Shown in pieces: positions 57,840 to 64,000 of a DNA stretch of 64,000 nucleotides. Position 1 is the first letter of the stretch; every line of letters starts with the position of its first letter. Made by a program: the position numbers and the translations under genes. The notes beneath the pieces were generated by a model. The model searched no databases, was not told where the DNA came from, and saw only the letters and a list, made by a program, of their open reading frames with translations. Source of the DNA: Dendrobium chrysotoxum (Eukaryota; Streptophyta; Magnoliopsida; Asparagales; Orchidaceae); contig CM034306.1 of assembly GCA_019925795.1 (NCBI GenBank), forward strand, positions 46,060,758 to 46,124,757. Reading direction: 5' to 3'.

Positions 57840-60800
57840 TCAAGCATGAATATCTATAATGTCTAGTCTAGTTTTTTGGTTGCTAAAGAATTCAAAAGCT
57901 AGGGGTTTTGTAAATATATCTACCAATTGATTTTCAGCAGCTACATAATGTAGCTCTATATCCTCCTTTGTCACATGGTCTCTAATGAAATGGTTCCTAA
58001 TGTTTATATGTTTGGTCCTTGAATGTTAGATTGGATTCTTTAATATACAAATGGCTCTAGTGTTATCGTACATGATTTAAATGGTGCTTACAGGTAGTCT
58101 AAGATCAAAGATTTATTTTTTAAGCCATAAGAATTGTGCAATATAACTCCCTATAGCTATATATTCTACTTTAGCGATAGATAGGGCTACAATTTTTTTT
58201 TACTGGACCAGAAGACTAAAGATTATCCTATAAATTGGCATGTTCCAGAGGTGCTTTTCCTATTTAACCTACAACCTATAAATTCTAAATCATAATATTA
58301 TATGATCTCAAAAGCAATACTATATATAGGATACTAGATTCCAAAGTTTTAGGTTCGAAGAAGATATCTAAGAATTCTTTTAATAGCACTCATGTGAGAT
58401 TCTTTAGGATCAACCTGAAATCTAGCACAGAGATAAACACTATGCATGATATCCGGTCTACTAGTAGTCAAGTAAAGGAAGGATCCAATTATCCCTCTAT
58501 ACTTCTTCTGATTAACTAACTTTCTATTTGGGTCCTTGTATATCTGAATAGTATAGCTCATGGGAATGTTTATTGCCTTAGCATTATCTATTTTATATTT
58601 CTTAAGGATGTCCTTGATGTATTTTGATTAACTAAGAAAAGTTTCATCATCCTTCTACTTCACACTAAATCCAAGAAAGTGGTTTAGCTCTCCCATCATG
58701 CTCATCTCAAACTCCTCACTTATAGTTTTTGAGAATTTATCACAAAAATTTTTATTTATAAATCTAAACAGTGTATCATCAACATAGATTTAAACTATGA
58801 GTAGGTCTTCTTCTTTTTTTTTAGGAATAGGGTGGTGTCTATACTACCCTTAATAAAAGCTCTATCTAGAAAGAATATGCTCAGCCCTTCATACAATGCT
58901 CTAGGTGCTTACTTCAACCCATACAAAGCCTTCTTTAGTTTGAATACATGATTAGGGAATTTAGAGTTCTCAAAACATGGGGGTTGCTTAACATATACAT
59001 CATCTTTAATCACCCCATTTAAGAAAGCACTTCTAACATCCATTTGATATAGCTTAAATCCTTTAAAGTAAGCAAAGGTCAAGAGCACTCTAATGGCTTC
59101 TAGTCTAACTACTGGGGTAAAAGTCTTTTCAAAGTCAATCCCTTTAATCCGATTGTACCTCTTAGCTACTAATATAGCCTTATTTCTAACTATTATACTA
59201 GGGTCATTCATTTTGTTCTTAATAACCCATTTGGTTCCTACAACACTCTAGTCTTTAAGTCTATTTACCAACTCCCAAGCATCATTTCTAATAAATTGAT
59301 TCAATTCTTTTGGATCTAGAATTCATCAGCTAGGGCTTGATCAATATTGGTGGCTTTTATCATGGAGATAAATATAGAATGACTAACCACCTTTCTAAGT
59401 CAATGCCTAGTCATAACGCCTTCAGATGGGTCTCCTAAGCTCAGTTCTTTAGGATGACTAAATGAGCATCTCCATTTTATAGGCAAAGGTACCTAGGGTT
59501 CTACTATATCTCCTAGGTCAACGGCTTCTACCGCTTGAATTACCTCTACTTTTTCTTCTTCTTACTTAGATTCAAATGTCCTATCTGATTCATAAAACAC
59601 AATATGGGTAGACTCTTCTACTACTAAGGTCTTCTTATTGAAGATTCTATAGGCCTTACTTATAAATGAATAACCTAAAAAGACTCCTTCATCAGACTCG
59701 GGATCAAATTTTTCTCTAAGGATGATTTACCATCAATGAGGATAAAACATCTACACCTAAAGACATTTAACTGAGACTGATTGGGTATCCTACCCTTAAA
59801 TGTTCATAGGGTATTTTATTTAACTTGGATCTAACATTTACCCTATTTAAAATATAAAAAATAGTATTTACTGCTTCTGCCTAAAAATATCTAGGGAGAG
59901 AATATTCAGCTAGTAGGGCCCTAAAAACTTCTACCAAAGTTCTATTTTTTCTCTCAACTATTTCATTCTGATGAGGGGTCCTAGGGGCAAAAAAGTTATG
60001 TTCTATCTCTATCTCTTGATAGAAAGATTCAAATTTATCATTCTCAAACTCTCCACTATGGTCAATATGAAGGGTTAAAATTTTACACCCTAATTTTCTT
60101 TGTATCCAGGTAGAGAAGGATCTTAATTCCTCAAATAATTCACTTTTCTATGCTAGGAATCTAACCTAAGTGAATTTAAAATAGTCATCAATGATTACAA
60201 ATCCATATAACTTCCCTCCTAGACTTGTAGTACTAACGGATCCAAATAGGTCCATATGGAGAATTTTTAGTGGCCTAGAAGTGTTGATAACCTTAATTGA
60301 ATAAAATGAAGACTCAACTTATTTTTCTAGTTGGCAGGCATCATATAGGTGGTTCTTAGTTAAGTCTAACTTAGGTATACCTCTAACTATATCTTTTTGG
60401 GTGATTTTCCAAAAACTTTTCATGCTTGCATGACATAGTCTCCTATGCCATAGCCAGGAATCATCAACAATAGTTTTCAAGCACAATGAATCAAAATACT
60501 CAATGTAGCTTAAATCAAGCATATAAATATTATTTACCCTTATTCCTTCTAAAGCAAATTTGCCATTTAAGCTAATCATATATTTTGTAGATAAAAATTA
60601 TATATCAAAACTCTTGTCACAAAATTAACTAATGCTCAGTAGGTTATACTTTAGTCCAATAACTAATAAAATATTTTCAATGATTAAATTTTTGAAATTA
60701 CTAATTATACTTGAGCCAAACACTCTCCTAATGGTGTTGTCCCCTAATGTGACCTTAACTCCTGACCTGGCCTCTAGTGTGATGAACTACTTCAAATCAC

Positions 60801-60870
60801 CAGTCATGTGCCTCGAGCATCCACTATCCAGGTACCACATGCTCTCACTAGGTCTTTTATGAAAGCTTCC
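57840..60870 (-). pseudogene. pol: Element C pol remnant
   Basis: From exon 2 (GSFHKRPSESMWYLD) at 60870 to TGA at 57840-57842. Protease start; integrase zinc region (SWLWHRRLCHASMKS near 60480); integrase core; RT (GIDFEKTFTPVVRLEAIRV, YQMDVRSAFLNGV near 59030); RNase H in decayed form. There are many stops and frameshifts. Confidence 0.82.
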
Positions 60871-61562
60871 CTACAAAATAATTAAATATTATATTTGGGA
60901 ACCCAAGTGAGTTTGGGTTTTACCTTATGCATTGATGAATGAGATGTTTACATGCTATACTATGATGCAAGTAGCTTTGGCCTCCACACTAGATGTGCCC
61001 TACGGTGGATAGTGCAAGTGCAGGCTATGTGACCTAGCATGACATAAGAGTAACACCTAACATCAGAAAAATGATTCACTAATCTATGTGGGTTATAGTG
61101 CCTCTTTCTAGGATTAAATAATGTATATTGTGATGAAGGTTTACACTATGCCAAAGTAGGTGATGGCTTTTTATTTTAAAGTGCATTTATTTTTTTTTTA
61201 TAGGAATTCATTTACACTCTCTAGAATAGATATTTTTATTTTTAATGCATGCTCACCACTATCTAAATCATTTGTAAATATTTCTAACTCCTTAAATGTA
61301 TTTTCTAATTCAATATGCTTTTTCTTCAAGGATTCATGTACAGTAATTAGTTCAACATGCTTCTTATTTAATACATCATATTCATCAAGTTAAGACATAT
61401 AATTGCTATCCAAGCTAGAATGATCATTTATCAAATAAGTATACCCTTTTTATAAAGTAGTAAAGTCATTGTTCAGATTTGCATACATCTTTTTTAGTTT
61501 CCTATTTAAATCATGAATTTTTTTCAAAAAATAAATAATTCATCATAGGAGAATTGACATAC
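60871..61562 (-). other. Putative gag-pol intron, element C
   Basis: 692 bp, the same length as in B, GTATGT after GAG to TATTTTGTAG. Contains a decayed Gag coiled-coil region and the AACCCAA/TTGGGTT hairpin (60900-60919). Splicing restores the frame between NQEE and GSFHKRPS. Confidence 0.65.
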
Positions 61563-62661
61563 CTCTTCTTGATTTGATTGATCAAGATTATCGTTAGCCA
61601 TAAGACACAAGTTTATTACCTCCTCTGCTTCTAGTTCCGATGATTCTAAGGCGGAGTTAACCCAAAATGCCTTCTATGTCCTGTTCCTCCCCTTCTTGAA
61701 TTTAGCCTTTTCTTCACCCTTCTCCTTGACTGGGTGAGTTTTTAATTTGGGGCAATCTTTCCTTAAGTGCCCTGGCTTTCTACATTCAAAATAAATAATA
61801 TCAAAAGAAGCCTTAGAATTCTTATTTAATTTTCCTTTATTCTATTGTTGATGACGCTTTTATTTTCTTCTTAGGAAGCTTTAAATTGCCGAGTCATCAA
61901 CGCTATGTCATCATCCTCCTCCGCTACAGAACTTTCACTATTCGAATTGTTCACTTTCAAAGCCATAATCTTCTCTTTCTTTTTATCACCTACATCATTT
62001 AGTCTTTGATTCATGCCTTACTCGTAGGTAATGAGCGACCCAAGAAAATTATTAATAGAATATACATTCAAATCTTTTGATTCAATAATTGTAGTAATTT
62101 TAGCATCTTACACACTAGGCAAGCAACGTAGAATTTTATTAACTTTTTTATAATTCGATAGTTCTTTACCTGATGCATGCAGGGATGTCACTATCTGTAT
62201 GAACCCAGTCTACATTTTTTATATTGATTTGCTAGTTTCATGTGAAAAAGTTTATATTCATGTATCAAGATGTTTAATCTAGACTATTTTACTTCACTAA
62301 TTCCTTCATATATAATGCACAGTCTATCCCAAATTTTTTTTCCAATAGTACAGTTTGATACATGCATATAGTCCTCAAATTTCAAAGCATAGAAAAAATA
62401 GTTAAGATGTTTAGCATTTAATTGAGCAAATTCACTATCTTCTTAACTCCATTCAGTATAAGGAATATTAGTTTTCACACCATTTATAATATGTGATAGT
62501 AAAGAATATTCGGATTGAATTATATGCCACATCCTGAAATCAATAGATTATAAAAACATTGATAAGCGAATTTTCCAAAAATAAGAAGGAATATTCTCAA
62601 ATAATGGTGAACGAGTAATAGAGTAATCTTCTATAGTGTTCCTATTTTTGAAGTGTGTCAT
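61563..62661 (-). pseudogene. gag: Element C gag, exon 1
   Basis: Starts MTHFKNRNTIEDYSITRS at 62661 and ends MANDNLDQSNQEE at a codon boundary. UBN2-type Gag with many stops; zinc knuckle region near 61770-61800. Colinear with elements 1 and 2 and of similar length (1099 bp). Confidence 0.78.
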
Positions 62662-62709
62662 TGATCATTTTCCTCTAGGTTTTCTAAAACATTATTTTTG
62701 AGAATAACA

Positions 62710-62720
62710 CTCTGATGCCA
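62710..62720 (-). other. Primer binding site, element C
   Basis: Minus-strand TGGCATCAGAG, one mismatch to the initiator-Met site TGGTATCAGAG, two bases from the LTR. Confidence 0.75.
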
Positions 62721-62722
62721 AT

Positions 62723-64000
62723 TGAAAGTTTGATAAGGATGTTAAGCCTAAGTAAACATATCCTTAGGCACAGCAAGAGAGGGGTGAAAAAATAAGTAGT
62801 AATTTTTACTTAGTACAAAAGTTAACAAATTTATCAAAACATCTAAGCAATGATGATGAAATTCTAATCAGTAGAACGAAACATTGAGTACAATTTTCTC
62901 TTAGCAGTTATAACAAAATTAAAATGCAAAGAGTAAAATATAAAAAATAGAAATCAAAACAAACACGCCAAAGCTTTATAGTGATTTGGTCAAACAATAA
63001 CATATATCACTCCCCAAAGTCCTCCTCTCCAAGAGCACTATCACTATAGTGTCTCTCCTTTTGCTCCCACAGTAAAGCGGAGAAGCCCTTATACAAATCA
63101 CTTTCACGAAACTCGGTGCGATGGAGAGCTGGAAGCTTTGTCACCCTCCAGGGATTAGCAACAGACCTTTAATCTTTCTCTCCCTTCTCGACCAGTCAGA
63201 TTACCTTGAACTCCTTTCTCACCCTCTTGGTGATGGTAGAGAACCACATCCTTGAGCTGAAGAATTTCTCCCCAGAGCCACCCAAGAAACCTAGAAAAAC
63301 ACTTAGAGGAACAAGGCAAGACACTTGCTTGGAGAAACCATGTGAACCCCTCATAATACTTCTCCCTCACACACAAGCTCTCCCTCTTCTTCTCAAAGCT
63401 CTCCTAGTTCTTCTTCTCAAAGCTCTCTCTCAAGAACACTCAGTAGCCAAAGACTTTAAAATAAGTCAATGAGAGAGATTAAATACAAGGCCTCACAAAA
63501 AGCCCTAAATTCAATTTTGGCGACATTGATCATACAGTAAGATCATGGATCGTCCAGTACGATTAGTTCAAAGTACTCCTGTTAGTACTGTATGAAGAGC
63601 TAGGTGTTGTATGATCAATTCAAGGAATTAATCTGATCGTCCAAGACGCTTTAGATTATTGTCCAGTATGATTAGTATAAATAACTTGGATTATCGTCCC
63701 ATATAATTGGCGATGATTTAATTATCAACTCATGCAGGAATTGGGTCGTACAGTATGATTGGTCAAATAATTCTGTACGATCTGATTAGATCAATTAACC
63801 TAAATTTGTTTCCTAATTAGAGGATTAATTTAGGTAAGATTTAATAACATCGTATAGTGTGATACCTATCATACAGTACGATGAGTACAAATTTTAAATT
63901 TCAAAATATTGTCAAAATTGTGATTGACGGCTGGGATCCTAATTTTCAACTGATCATCCTGTATGATATACATCATACAGTATGATGAGTTCATCATGCA
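62723..64000 (-). mobile_element. Element C 5' LTR (cut by window end)
   Basis: Begins at the conserved LTR 3' end (AAGGATGTTAAGCC), then the leader, then older-type dyads starting at 63529/63549, 63636/63658, 63745/63767, 63849/63868 and 63953/63972. Pair-to-pair distances of 104-109 bp match the younger LTRs. Confidence 0.88.

Larger units (their letters stand above)
42995..64000 (-). mobile_element. Copia element C, older copy, cut by window end
   Basis: Minus-strand element of the same family as B. 3' LTR: 42995-43785 and 55284-56248, split by element 2. Internal region: 56249-62722. 5' LTR: 62723 to beyond 64000. The left target-site candidate is AATGT (42990-42994), and its partner is outside the window. 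It keeps gag exon 1, the putative intron, pol and a deleted ORF3, all with stops. It lacks the 1.2-kb spacer found in elements 1, 2 and B. Confidence 0.88.

Overview
The window is plant nuclear DNA made almost wholly of nested transposable elements. I see no rRNA gene, tRNA gene, host protein gene or CRISPR array. Plant origin follows from Ty1/copia polyproteins of SIRE/Maximus type primed by initiator-Met tRNA, a degenerate Ty3/gypsy Tat-lineage polyprotein with an antisense plant-mobile-domain gene, and a plant L1-like LINE whose ORF1 carries a DUF4283-like domain. The species cannot be named from sequence alone.

Layout. The oldest layer is a Tat-lineage gypsy element, at 1429-1528 and 29487-about 42994. 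Three copia elements of one family sit in it in minus orientation: A (an LTR, 1-1428, cut by the window edge), B (1529-29481, target duplication ATTCT) and C (42995 to beyond 64000). B was later hit by a 7-kb minus-strand LINE (14096-21165) and by plus-strand copia element 1 (1888-13215, duplication ATGGT/GTGGT). C was hit by plus-strand copia element 2 (43786-55283, exact duplication GAACA). Element 2 is the best preserved copy: LTRs of about 1.64 kb, gag and pol each in one frame apart from a few stops, and an intact third ORF.

The copia family has several unusual traits. (1) Its LTRs carry up to 14 copies of a 15-bp dyad, ATCGTCCNGGACGAT, in seven doublets. The two dyads of a doublet start 21 bp apart in nearly every case, and doublets recur about every 105 bp just upstream of the LTR TATA box. 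(2) A second array of the same doublets lies upstream of a TATA box and a third ORF between pol and the 3' LTR. (3) The old copies B and C keep this architecture but have the core ATCRTACNGTAYGAT, with both arms changed together. (4) All four copies with a gag-pol junction have what looks like a phase-0 intron (722 bp in 1 and 2, 692 bp in B and C) whose removal fuses Gag to Pol. Retaining it would give Gag with a coiled-coil tail. A hairpin sits just upstream of the 3' splice site.

How it may work together (inference): one LTR promoter drives a gag/gag-pol RNA whose ratio is set by splicing, an internal promoter drives ORF3, and both promoters share one palindromic site code, so a single factor could control both. 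Whether that factor is a host protein or ORF3 itself is the main question raised here.

The gypsy part (29.5-43 kb) holds pol remnants, a 273-bp foldback MITE, three near-identical hairpins, microsatellites and a decayed antisense PMD gene.
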